61,865 nucleotides of DNA from an uncultured Nitratireductor sp. (GTDB taxonomy: Bacteria > Pseudomonadota > Alphaproteobacteria > Rhizobiales > Rhizobiaceae): positions 1 through 61,865 of the forward strand of contig NZ_CAJXGF010000005.1 of the NCBI RefSeq assembly GCF_913053745.1, in the 5' to 3' direction. The notes beneath the pieces were generated by a model. It searched no databases. It was not told the origin of the DNA and saw only the letters and a list, made by a program, of their open reading frames with translations. Below are positions 26,870 to 34,541 of the stretch, one piece after another (positions within the stretch are counted from its first letter, which is position 1; each line of letters opens with the position of its first letter). The position numbers and the translations under genes are program-made.

Positions 26870-29131
26870 TCAAACGGGGACCGAGACCGTTCCGGGGTTT
26901 CCCGGCCCCGCTCGTTCGCTCATCTGTCGTACGGTGAAATGAATCTCTGAGGGCATTGTTGGGAAATCGATCGCCCTCTGGTCCGCTGCGTAGGTCCAGC
27001 CGGCGGCCTCGCACACAACGCTGCGCACCACCGACCCGTCATCGCCGGAAACATCGACGCGATAGCGTTCGGATGCCTCCCCGAGCGGTATTTCGCTTCC
27101 CAACCAGGAATCGGCCTCGATCCGCCCACGCCGCACCCATGAAAGAAACACCGCGCCGGTGAGGCCCATGCGCGCTCTTAGATGCACCGGTGAAAGCGGC
27201 AACAACGCCCTCGATCCACCGGATGCTTGCATCTCGAAGAAGCGCCCGCTTCCGAAATCCTCGCCTGCGGGACCGGTGCGCCAATTCCGCTCCAAACCGA
27301 TCTCCGCTGCGTAAAGCCCGGCCGGTTGTACCGCCTGATCGAGCAACACGAATCCGGCACCTTCCGGTGCGCCGGCAAACATTGCATCCTCGGTGCCAAG
27401 TTGCCCGCGCAAGAGCCCGGCAAGACGCCAAACCGATGGCGCGATCTCTTCAGCGGAGGTAAATTGCACAACCTCCCAGCTCCGGGCGTGGCTGAAGATT
27501 GCGGCGGCATTTGCGCCGTTGAAGAGCCGTACTGGCGAGACGCTTTCCAAGGCGCCGGACAGAAGCTCCACCGTTATGCGCTTGCTTTTGTCCACCCGCC
27601 CGACAACTCCGGGATGAAGCTTCTCGCGCAAAAACCCCATGGTCGCGCGTCGCGCGATCGTGTTTCGCATTTCGAAGCCGCTCGCTTCGGGCGAAGCGAG
27701 AACCACATGACGGCTCCAGGGTTCGGCGTGCACGGCAATACGAAACTGCTCCTCGGCGGACTGCGCCCCCGGCTGCCAGGGCAAATCCAACATCAAAGCA
27801 AACGCAGCGCTTTCACCCTGCTCGTTTCCCTCGGTGGGCGGCATGGGATCCGGACGTGCACGCGGTGCCGGACCGGCACGCACACGGCGCGCTCTTACGC
27901 TCCGGAAGACGCCGTCCTCGATCTCGGTGACGAGATAACGGGCTCGCCCGGAAGCCCCCGGCAAATGCAGAATCGTGCCGGGACATACGTGACGGGCGGT
28001 CGGCGGCAAGGAAAAACGCGCCTCCTCCCGCGCGGCCCAATGGCGCAGCAACCAATTCTTTGCCTGGATTTCGGCCTCCGGCGCCGCCAAAACGCCCGGG
28101 AAACTCAAGAACTGCTTGCGTCGCCCCTTTGCGCCGAGGTGAACCGCGAGCGTGGTCGAGGATTGATGATCGCGCATCTCGTCGCGATAATCCAAATGCA
28201 CTTCGGCGGGCAGGGTGTGATCCGGATCGCGTGCCCGCTCGAGGATCGCCCCATTGGCTTCAATCACCAGATCGTCGACCGTCTGCGCATCTCTCAAGGC
28301 CGCTCCGAGAGATTGAAATGTCAGGCGGCCCGTTCTTTCGTGCACGCCGATGCCGAACAGATCCGTTATCGGTTCCAGAGCGGCACGCGCGGTCGTTGGG
28401 CTGGCAATTACATAACCGGTGACCGCACCGTCTGCCTGCACTGTCTCCCCGGCATCGAGTCCGTGATCGCGAAGAATGGCATTGATCAGATCTCCAGCCG
28501 TCAGGGTGCCGGCACGCCCGTTCAGCCAATGCCCGCATGACCAGTTTTCGCTGTCACCCCAAACATCGCCGCGATTGGGAAATGCTGGAAACGGCCGCGC
28601 GTCCCAGGCCCAGACAGAAAACATATCCGGGTCGACCATTGGCCCGTGATAGATCGGCGAAATCGGATTGTGCGCGCCGTCATCCTCCCAATAAGCGTAA
28701 TGCGCCTCCAGCAGCCGGTGCTGTGCCAGGTCGGAGCGCCCACCGTTGGAGAAATACGGCAATGCGTTTTCGGAGGACTTCGCATCCGGGAATACATTCG
28801 GCTGGTTCGATCCCTTGTCGACGGCGGGGCAACCGAGTTCGGTGAAAATCAGTCCCGTCAGAACGCCCGACCGATCACCGTCCGCATGAGGTTGTGCATC
28901 GTCCGGCGTTTCCCACCCCTCGATCTGCGCCCGCTTGCGCAAAAGCCGCTCCGAGCGCCCGCTGGCGAGCGCCAACAATTCGAACGAAGCCCGCGCCCCC
29001 TCACGCAGCGCGCGCACCGCCATCAGATCGGTCGAAACCGTCCTGCCCATATATCCCATCCATGTCCGGAAACAGAAAAGGCGCGCCCTCGTCAAAGGAC
29101 CCGCCTCGAAACGCCGCAACTTTGCGACCAT
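26870..29131 (-). CDS. Truncated and fused GTA baseplate (megatron-like) protein
   Basis: 753 residues. From about residue 93 onward it matches the C-terminal two thirds of the large GTA host-specificity/baseplate protein: the end of the TIM-barrel-like domain (FTELGCPAVDKG, NQPNVFPDAKSSENALP, WAWDARPFPAFP, GHWLNGR), then the phage-tail domain and the C-terminal domain through to a complete end. Family members are about 1,250-1,300 residues, so the first 500 or so are missing. Residues 1-92 are unlike the family and include a possible HTH (FELLALASGRSERLLRKRAQ). No portal, terminase or capsid gene is present upstream. Start uncertain: ATG at 29131 has AGGG upstream; 29050 and 29059 are alternatives. 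Probably a non-functional relic kept in frame. Confidence 0.8.
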   Translation of the reverse strand: MVAKLRRFEAGPLTRARLFCFRTWMGYMGRTVSTDLMAVRALREGARASFELLALASGRSERLLRKRAQIEGWETPDDAQPHADGDRSGVLTGLIFTELGCPAVDKGSNQPNVFPDAKSSENALPYFSNGGRSDLAQHRLLEAHYAYWEDDGAHNPISPIYHGPMVDPDMFSVWAWDARPFPAFPNRGDVWGDSENWSCGHWLNGRAGTLTAGDLINAILRDHGLDAGETVQADGAVTGYVIASPTTARAALEPITDLFGIGVHERTGRLTFQSLGAALRDAQTVDDLVIEANGAILERARDPDHTLPAEVHLDYRDEMRDHQSSTTLAVHLGAKGRRKQFLSFPGVLAAPEAEIQAKNWLLRHWAAREEARFSLPPTARHVCPGTILHLPGASGRARYLVTEIEDGVFRSVRARRVRAGPAPRARPDPMPPTEGNEQGESAAFALMLDLPWQPGAQSAEEQFRIAVHAEPWSRHVVLASPEASGFEMRNTIARRATMGFLREKLHPGVVGRVDKSKRITVELLSGALESVSPVRLFNGANAAAIFSHARSWEVVQFTSAEEIAPSVWRLAGLLRGQLGTEDAMFAGAPEGAGFVLLDQAVQPAGLYAAEIGLERNWRTGPAGEDFGSGRFFEMQASGGSRALLPLSPVHLRARMGLTGAVFLSWVRRGRIEADSWLGSEIPLGEASERYRVDVSGDDGSVVRSVVCEAAGWTYAADQRAIDFPTMPSEIHFTVRQMSERAGPGNPGTVSVPV

Positions 29132-29379
29132 GCCTGAACCCTATCAAGCGACCGTCACGCTGTCAAGAATTTTTTCCTATATTTCCCTATATGCCGCTTG
29201 TGCGTTAGCCATCCCGTTCGTTTTCCCTTGCGGAAAACACCGAAATGCGAAGAAACTCACAGAACAATCCGCTAGAATAGCGATTATATGCCGGTGAGCG
29301 ATGTGGGGTCGTATTCGGCAGGCAGCTCCGTAGAGCGGATCTGATTGGGTTGGCCGTGAATGGCCGGACGGGAGTTTGG

Positions 29380-31527
29380 GTGAAAAAGCCGCGCGAAAAA
29401 CGGCAGACCAAGGCGCCACGTGCGACCAGATTTCTGGCGTTCGATGCCTGGATCGATTCCACGCTTTATGAAGCGGGCTTCAAGCTCGCCGAATTATGGG
29501 AAAGCGTGACGATCTTCTTCCGTCGTTTTCGCGTTTATGGCGTCAGGCGCGCGGCGGTGGAAGTTTTCAGTGAAGGTGTCACCCTGACCGCGGCCGGGTC
29601 CGTGGTCATGCTCGCGCTGGCCATCCCCGCATTCGAGGAAACAGCGGGCGACTGGCGGGCGCAGGACGATTACGCAGTCACATTTCTCGACCGCTACGGC
29701 AATGAAATCGGCCAGCGCGGAATCATCCAGCGCGATTCCGTACCCGTCGACGAAATTCCCGACCACGTCATCAAGGCGGTTCTGGCCACCGAGGATCGGC
29801 GGTTTTTCGATCATTTCGGCATTGACCTTCTCGGGCTCGCCCGCGCGCTGACCGAGAACGTCCGTGCCAATTCGGTTGTCCAGGGTGGCTCGACCCTCAC
29901 CCAGCAGCTCGCCAAGAATCTCTTTCTGTCCAACGAAAGAACGCTCGAGCGCAAGATCAAGGAAGCCTTCCTGTCGATCTGGCTCGAGACGAACCTGTCG
30001 AAGTCGGAAATCCTGCAATACTATCTCGATCGTTCTTATCTCGGCGGCGGCACATTCGGCATCTCGGCGGCGGCCGATTTCTATTTCGACAAGACAGTCA
30101 AGGATTTGAACCTTGCCGAGGCGGCGATGATCGCCGGTCTGTTCAAGGCCCCTGCCCGCTACGCTCCGCATGTAAACCTGCCGGCCGCGCGTGCGCGGGC
30201 CAACGAGGTTCTCACCAACATGGTGCAGGCCGAGTTCATGAGCGAAGGACAAATCCTCTCGGCGCGCCTGCATCCGGCCACCGCAGTGGATCGCGAGGGG
30301 ACCGACACGCCCGATTATTTCATGGATTGGGCCTTTGAGGAGGTGAAGCGCGTCGTTCCACCCGGAGCCACCCATTCGCTCGTCGCACGCACAACGCTCG
30401 ATCCGAACCTGCAGAAGGCTGCAGAGGAATCGCTCGAATTTCACTTGCGTCAGTATGGCAAGGATTACGATGTCTCCGAAGGGGCCATCGTGCTGATGGA
30501 CACCGACGGCGCGGTGCGCGCCATTGTCGGCGGCCGCGACTACGGCACCAGTCAATTCAACCGCGCCACCAAGGCCGAACGCCAGACAGGCTCCTCCTTC
30601 AAGCCCTATGTCTACGCGGTGGCGATGGAAAACGGCTTCGGGCCCGATTCGGTTATTTCCGACGGCCCGGTGTCCTGGGGCAGCTGGTCGCCGCGCAATT
30701 ACGGCCGCAGCTATGCCGGCCGCGTCACGCTGACGCGCGCATTGATCAAATCCTACAACACTGTTCCCGTGCGGCTGGCGCGAGACCATTTGGGCGTCGC
30801 CCCCATCATCTCCCTGATCAAGTCGTTTGGCATCGAATCGCCGCTCAATGGCCACAAGACCATGGTTCTGGGCACATCCGGCATGACCGCGCTCGATCAG
30901 GCGACCGGCTATTCCGTCTTCGCAAATGGCGGCTACGCCGACACACGTTTCGGCGTTGTCCAGATGATGACGCACGCGGGCAATTTGATCTACGACCATG
31001 GCCGCGACGCTCCGTCGCCGCGCCGGGTTCTGTCTGAGCAGGCCGCCGCCTCGATGAACCGGATGCTCATTCTCGTCCCCGAAGAGGGAACCGGCCGCCG
31101 TGCGGCGCTGCCGATGACCCGGTCCGCGGGCAAGACCGGCACCACCCAGTCTTATCGCGACGGCTGGTATGTCGGCTACACCGGCAATTATGTCGCGTCG
31201 GTCTGGCTCGGCAATGATGATTTTCATGCCACCCGTCGCATGACCGGCGGCTCATTGCCCGCCATGGTCTGGCAACGCCTGATGGCCTATGCCCATCAGA
31301 ATGCCGAACTGAAGCCACTGCCGGGCATCGAGGGGCCGATGCGCATCGAGACCGAAGAGGACGAAACGGTCAGCGAGGATGGTGCGGTTGCCGGTCGGAG
31401 CAGCGAGGCCCTCCCACTAGCGCTTACCGCGCGAACTTCGCTTTTTCTCAAGGAACTGGCCGAGGATTTCGAAACGGCGCCGCGTCTGCGCAAACCCGCC
31501 TCTCACGAAACCCTGTCCGCCCTGTAA
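29380..31527 (+). CDS. Class A penicillin-binding protein (transglycosylase/transpeptidase)
   Basis: 715 residues from a GTG at 29380, chosen because GGGAG lies just upstream; frames from TTG 29350 or GTG 29356 are possible. A cytoplasmic basic N-terminus precedes one helix (about 70-90, GSVVMLALAIP). The GT51 transglycosylase domain follows (EDRRFFDHFGID, then GGSTLTQQLAKNLFL), then the transpeptidase with the SxxK motif in SSFKPYVYA, SYN in KSYNTVPV and KTG in GKTGTTQSYRD. It polymerises and cross-links peptidoglycan in the periplasm. Divergent from the GTA remnant. Confidence 0.93.
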   Translation: MKKPREKRQTKAPRATRFLAFDAWIDSTLYEAGFKLAELWESVTIFFRRFRVYGVRRAAVEVFSEGVTLTAAGSVVMLALAIPAFEETAGDWRAQDDYAVTFLDRYGNEIGQRGIIQRDSVPVDEIPDHVIKAVLATEDRRFFDHFGIDLLGLARALTENVRANSVVQGGSTLTQQLAKNLFLSNERTLERKIKEAFLSIWLETNLSKSEILQYYLDRSYLGGGTFGISAAADFYFDKTVKDLNLAEAAMIAGLFKAPARYAPHVNLPAARARANEVLTNMVQAEFMSEGQILSARLHPATAVDREGTDTPDYFMDWAFEEVKRVVPPGATHSLVARTTLDPNLQKAAEESLEFHLRQYGKDYDVSEGAIVLMDTDGAVRAIVGGRDYGTSQFNRATKAERQTGSSFKPYVYAVAMENGFGPDSVISDGPVSWGSWSPRNYGRSYAGRVTLTRALIKSYNTVPVRLARDHLGVAPIISLIKSFGIESPLNGHKTMVLGTSGMTALDQATGYSVFANGGYADTRFGVVQMMTHAGNLIYDHGRDAPSPRRVLSEQAAASMNRMLILVPEEGTGRRAALPMTRSAGKTGTTQSYRDGWYVGYTGNYVASVWLGNDDFHATRRMTGGSLPAMVWQRLMAYAHQNAELKPLPGIEGPMRIETEEDETVSEDGAVAGRSSEALPLALTARTSLFLKELAEDFETAPRLRKPASHETLSAL

Positions 31528-31552
31528 TGCCCCGCGGAGCAGGCCTAAAAAT

Positions 31553-31573
31553 GCTTGAACCTGCGGTTCAAGC
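31553..31573. repeat. Perfect hairpin after the PBP gene
   Basis: GCTTGAACC (31553-31561), loop TGC, GGTTCAAGC (31565-31573): a perfect 9-bp stem with a 3-base loop in the 85-bp gap before the DUF1214 gene. No T run follows. It could be a terminator, an RNA-stability hairpin or a protein-binding site. Confidence 0.5.
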
Positions 31574-31612
31574 TGGGCTATCGGGGAGTGTCCGTGGCTT
31601 GCCGGAATACGC

Positions 31613-32197
31613 ATGCTGAAAACCGTCTTCTTTGTTGCTTTCGTGTTGCTCATCGCGCTCGGCGGTGGCGCGGGCAGTGCGTGGCTCGCACTTGAATCGA
31701 CGCGAACCGTCGGTTCCGTCGAGATCGGCCCCTGGGTTACCTTTCCGAAGCAAGGCACACACGATGCCGATCCGTATTCGCGGGCCAGAAGTGCGCGCCT
31801 CGGCCTGCTCACTCTCGGTCAGGCGGAAGGCATCGTTCTCGTCGCGGCCTCCGACAGTGCGGGTCGCCCCCTTTTGCGTGAGTGCAGCTATCGGCTTGAA
31901 GGCGACCTCCCCCCTGCCCGCTTCTTCACCTTGCATGCCACCGACCCGAACCGTCAGATCCTGCCCGCACCCGCCCGCTTTACCTCGTCCCTTCATTCGC
32001 AGAGTTTGCTTTGGCGGCATGGTCGGCCACTGAGCGTTTTCGTAGCCCCGCATCCGCATGCCGAGAATTGGCTGGCCATTGAGGGAAGCGGGCCGATGCG
32101 CCTCGTTCTCACTCTGGTAGACACGCCCATATCCACTGGCGCACGCGTGGGCGAAACGGATATGCCCACCATCACACGGACGGGATGCGATGCTTAG
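31613..32197 (+). CDS. DUF1214 domain protein, membrane-anchored
   Basis: 194 residues. One N-terminal helix (about 3-26, VFFVAFVLLIALGGGAGSAWLAL) and an exported beta-rich domain. The segment VGSVEIGPWVTFPKQGT, then DPYSRARSARLGLL and GEGxVLVA-like (AEGIVLVAASD), is characteristic of DUF1214. Its stop overlaps the start of the DUF1254 gene by 8 bp, so the two are coupled. In many bacteria DUF1254 and DUF1214 are halves of one protein. Function unknown; an envelope location is likely. Confidence 0.88.
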   Translation: MLKTVFFVAFVLLIALGGGAGSAWLALESTRTVGSVEIGPWVTFPKQGTHDADPYSRARSARLGLLTLGQAEGIVLVAASDSAGRPLLRECSYRLEGDLPPARFFTLHATDPNRQILPAPARFTSSLHSQSLLWRHGRPLSVFVAPHPHAENWLAIEGSGPMRLVLTLVDTPISTGARVGETDMPTITRTGCDA

Positions 32198-32732
32198 GCT
32201 CTTGCATATGATATTGCTCGGCCTTTTCGGCGCGGCGGCCATTCACATCGCGATTCTGTTCCTGCTCCCGACCTATTCCGAACGGGATGTCTGGTCGGCC
32301 ATGGCCAACGAAAGTGGACTCAACGAATTTGTGCGCCTCGGCGAGGACAACGCCGATCCGCTTCTCGCCGAACGGCAGAACCCCTTTTTCGACGCGGCCG
32401 CATGCCGCTTCGACCTTGAGAACGGCATGACCCGTATCGCCTCGGGCGATACGGTGCCCTTCTGGTCTTTCTCCGTCTACGATCGCGATGGATTCAACGT
32501 GTTCAATGTGAATGACCGCAGCGCCACCGAACGCGGATTGGACGCGTTGATCGTCAACGCCGCTCAGTTGCTGGAATTGCGCAAGGGAGTGCCTGAGACG
32601 CTGGCGACCTCGCTGATCGCGCAGACGGAACTCGGCGAGGGCACGGTCGTGGTCCGCGTTTTCGTTCCGGACAGCAGTTGGCAGGCCGTCGTGGACAGCT
32701 TCTTCGAAAACTTGCGGTGTGAACCCCTTTGA
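32190..32732 (+). CDS. DUF1254 domain protein, membrane-anchored
   Basis: 180 residues. N-terminal helix (about 4-28, LLHMILLGLFGAAAIHIAILFLL), then an exported domain with PFFDAAACRFDLENG and FWSFSVYDRDGFNVFNVNDR, the usual DUF1254 core. Begins inside the last codons of the DUF1214 gene. The pair is likely to form one complex. Substrate and role unknown. Confidence 0.85.
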   Translation: MLRLLHMILLGLFGAAAIHIAILFLLPTYSERDVWSAMANESGLNEFVRLGEDNADPLLAERQNPFFDAAACRFDLENGMTRIASGDTVPFWSFSVYDRDGFNVFNVNDRSATERGLDALIVNAAQLLELRKGVPETLATSLIAQTELGEGTVVVRVFVPDSSWQAVVDSFFENLRCEPL

Positions 32733-32828
32733 AGCGGCTTGGTCGCCGGCGCTTCGCCTCGCCTTGAACCGACAAGATGTCGAGACATTGGGTCAGGGCG
32801 ATGTCATGAGGATTGGCTCGGGATGAGC

Positions 32829-33017
32829 TTAACCTTTCGTCGAACGCCGTCGAACATCATGGGGACGATTATCCCCACCGTCGTCGAGGTCGCTCTCCTG
32901 CCGTTTTTCATAACGCACGCCAGGAAAGATGATGATCGAGGCCTCGGTCGAACGCCGCTTCGCCGGACCGGATGAAGGTCTTTTTGCAGCCGGTGCAAAC
33001 CTTAATATCGTCGCCAT
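32829..33017 (-). CDS. Small basic protein with IIIFPGVRYE motif
   Basis: 62 residues. The ATG at 33017 is preceded by AAAAGGGA. The start MATILRF and the central IIIFPGVRYE resemble a group of very small rhizobial proteins of unknown function that share a hydrophobic I/F-F-P/T-G-V-R-Y-E core. Convergent with the DUF1254 gene (96-bp gap). An overlapping frame on the same strand (32804-32998) lacks this motif and was not chosen. Confidence 0.5.
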   Translation of the reverse strand: MATILRFAPAAKRPSSGPAKRRSTEASIIIFPGVRYEKRQESDLDDGGDNRPHDVRRRSTKG

Positions 33018-33085
33018 GACATCGCGTCCCTTTTTGTGACGGAGTGGTACGCAACGCCTCCTTCGCCCAGTAAGGCATCACATGG

Positions 33086-33100
33086 TTAACGTTTCGTTAC
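33086..33100. promoter_or_regulatory. CtrA-like site TTAA-N7-TTAC
   Basis: TTAA 33086-33089, seven bases, TTAC 33097-33100: 7 of 8 consensus bases. One of two such sites in the 230-bp gap upstream of the DUF2336 gene. Confidence 0.3.
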
Positions 33101-33140
33101 TCATCACTCGAGAGTCTGAATGGAATTCTAAAGAAATCGG

Positions 33141-33155
33141 TTAACAGCTTGCTAA
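33141..33155. promoter_or_regulatory. CtrA-like site TTAA-N7-CTAA
   Basis: TTAA 33141-33144, seven bases, CTAA 33152-33155: 7 of 8 consensus bases. It begins 55 bp after the first site, and both follow the same GG-TTAAC context. About 92 bp before the chosen start of the DUF2336 gene. Confidence 0.3.
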
Positions 33156-33247
33156 GGGAATTGGTGTAATTCTCTTCACACATCGGCTTGCAGCAAGCTG
33201 CGCCGATGGCGTTTGTAACCGGTCGCGTTTTGGAGGTTTTGATCTGC

Positions 33248-34162
33248 GTGTCGTCCGCTGTATTCAGGCAACTGGCTTCTGGCGGGGAAGCGCAAAGACC
33301 CGAGCGGCTGTTTCGCGCCGCGATATCCGCATTCGCATCCCTGACACGTCCAACACGACGCGAGATCGCCCAGCTCGATGATCTTGCGCTCCCCCTCTAC
33401 CCCCTTATTCCGGCGGAAACGCGCCGTTACGCCGCCGCCGTTTTGTCTGAATGCAACTCCCCTCCACAGGGACTTCTCCAACAACTGGTGAATGAACCGG
33501 CGGAGGTTTCCGCTCCCCTTTTGATACGTTCCCCGGCGCTATCGGATGTCGATCTGATCGACCTGATCGCCCGGCACGGCAGCGCTCATGCCCGCGTTAT
33601 CGGTCGTCGGACGGAACTGCATCCCGCCATCGCCGCTCTGATCAGGGCGTTGTCGGCTCAGACAGATATGTCGGCATCTGGCGCCACCCCCGTCGAAAAC
33701 CCCGTTGAAGCGGACGTACGCAACCGTTTGCGCTTGATCATGCGCGCAGCCAATTCGCAGTCCTCACATGTTCGACAGGTCGAAAACCCCGCGCTACCGG
33801 GGGCCGAAAAGGCCGCCGCCACGCTTCGCGCCGCGGCCTTTTCCAGCGAGCCCGGTGCGCTCGAACGGGCGCTGTCATCGGTTCTGGGCATTCCGGTCGA
33901 AGCCGCACGCGAAATCACGGAATTCCCCACCTATGGCGAACTCATCGTCGCGTTGAAAGCGCTGGCCTTCGACGATGCAGCCGCTTTTCTTTTGACCGCC
34001 ATTGTGTTTCCCGGTCTCTTTGTTCAACGCAGCGCCATCGGCTTCTTCCTGGAGCGCTACCGTTCCCTCGCACCGGCCTCCGCACACCAGAAACTGCGGG
34101 ATTGGCGCACGGGCGTCAGCATTCCCGGCCGAGCCGATCAGCCGGCCGCGATCTCGAAATAG
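33248..34162 (+). CDS. DUF2336 domain protein
   Basis: About 304 residues from a GTG at 33248, picked because GGAGG (33232-33236) precedes it; ATG 33206 and TTG 33188 are in frame but have no ribosome site. All-helical, with repeats such as LTRPTRREIAQLDDLALPLYPLIP and DVDLIDLIARHGSAHARVIGRR, the HEAT-like pattern of DUF2336 proteins that occur widely in alphaproteobacteria. Function is unknown. Two CtrA-like sites lie upstream. The 3' end overlaps the convergent DUF1491 gene by 25 bp. Confidence 0.8.
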   Translation: MSSAVFRQLASGGEAQRPERLFRAAISAFASLTRPTRREIAQLDDLALPLYPLIPAETRRYAAAVLSECNSPPQGLLQQLVNEPAEVSAPLLIRSPALSDVDLIDLIARHGSAHARVIGRRTELHPAIAALIRALSAQTDMSASGATPVENPVEADVRNRLRLIMRAANSQSSHVRQVENPALPGAEKAAATLRAAAFSSEPGALERALSSVLGIPVEAAREITEFPTYGELIVALKALAFDDAAAFLLTAIVFPGLFVQRSAIGFFLERYRSLAPASAHQKLRDWRTGVSIPGRADQPAAISK

Positions 34163-34485
34163 CGCTCCGCCTCGTCGAGGTTCGTCACCTCGATCTCGAC
34201 CAGCCAGAAATCCGGGTCGAAGCGGCGCTCACGCTCGAGCCGCTTGTCGATAACCACGTCATCGCCCTCAGCGATCAATGTAAAACGACGTTCGTTGGGG
34301 CGAGCTTCGTCATACACCGCCTGTGCGGCGGGACCATAGAGTGCCTGCTGGCCAAAGCGGTTGCGAAGCAGAATGAAGATGGTTCCGGCCTCGCGTGCGC
34401 CTTTTTGCAACACGCTGGCAAAGCCGCCCTCTGCAAAGAGCCGCTTTGTCAGGGCCGAAACCCAGAAATCGCTGGTCAGACGCAT
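34138..34485 (-). CDS. DUF1491 family protein
   Basis: 115 residues, close to the family length. It shows the conserved pattern VSALTKRLFAEGGFASVLQKG, AGTIFILLRNR and DPDFWLVEIE. A small cytoplasmic protein restricted largely to alphaproteobacteria, role unknown. Lies 56 bp downstream of the peptidoglycan-binding gene on the same strand, so may be the last gene of the DivJ-like kinase transcript. Confidence 0.9.
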   Translation of the reverse strand: MRLTSDFWVSALTKRLFAEGGFASVLQKGAREAGTIFILLRNRFGQQALYGPAAQAVYDEARPNERRFTLIAEGDDVVIDKRLERERRFDPDFWLVEIEVTNLDEAERYFEIAAG

Positions 34486-34541
34486 GCGCGACGCCTCCTC
34501 GCTGAAACCGGACAGAACCCGCCAGGAATTTCCGTTTTACG

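Noticed and set aside
29494-31227. A 577-codon open frame on the minus strand
   Set aside because: Antisense to the penicillin-binding protein gene, whose catalytic motifs are intact. The predicted product is His/Arg-rich with no recognisable domain.
32804-32998. Alternative 64-codon minus-strand frame
   Set aside because: Overlaps the better supported 62-residue frame, lacks its IIIFPGVRYE motif and has no good ribosome site.
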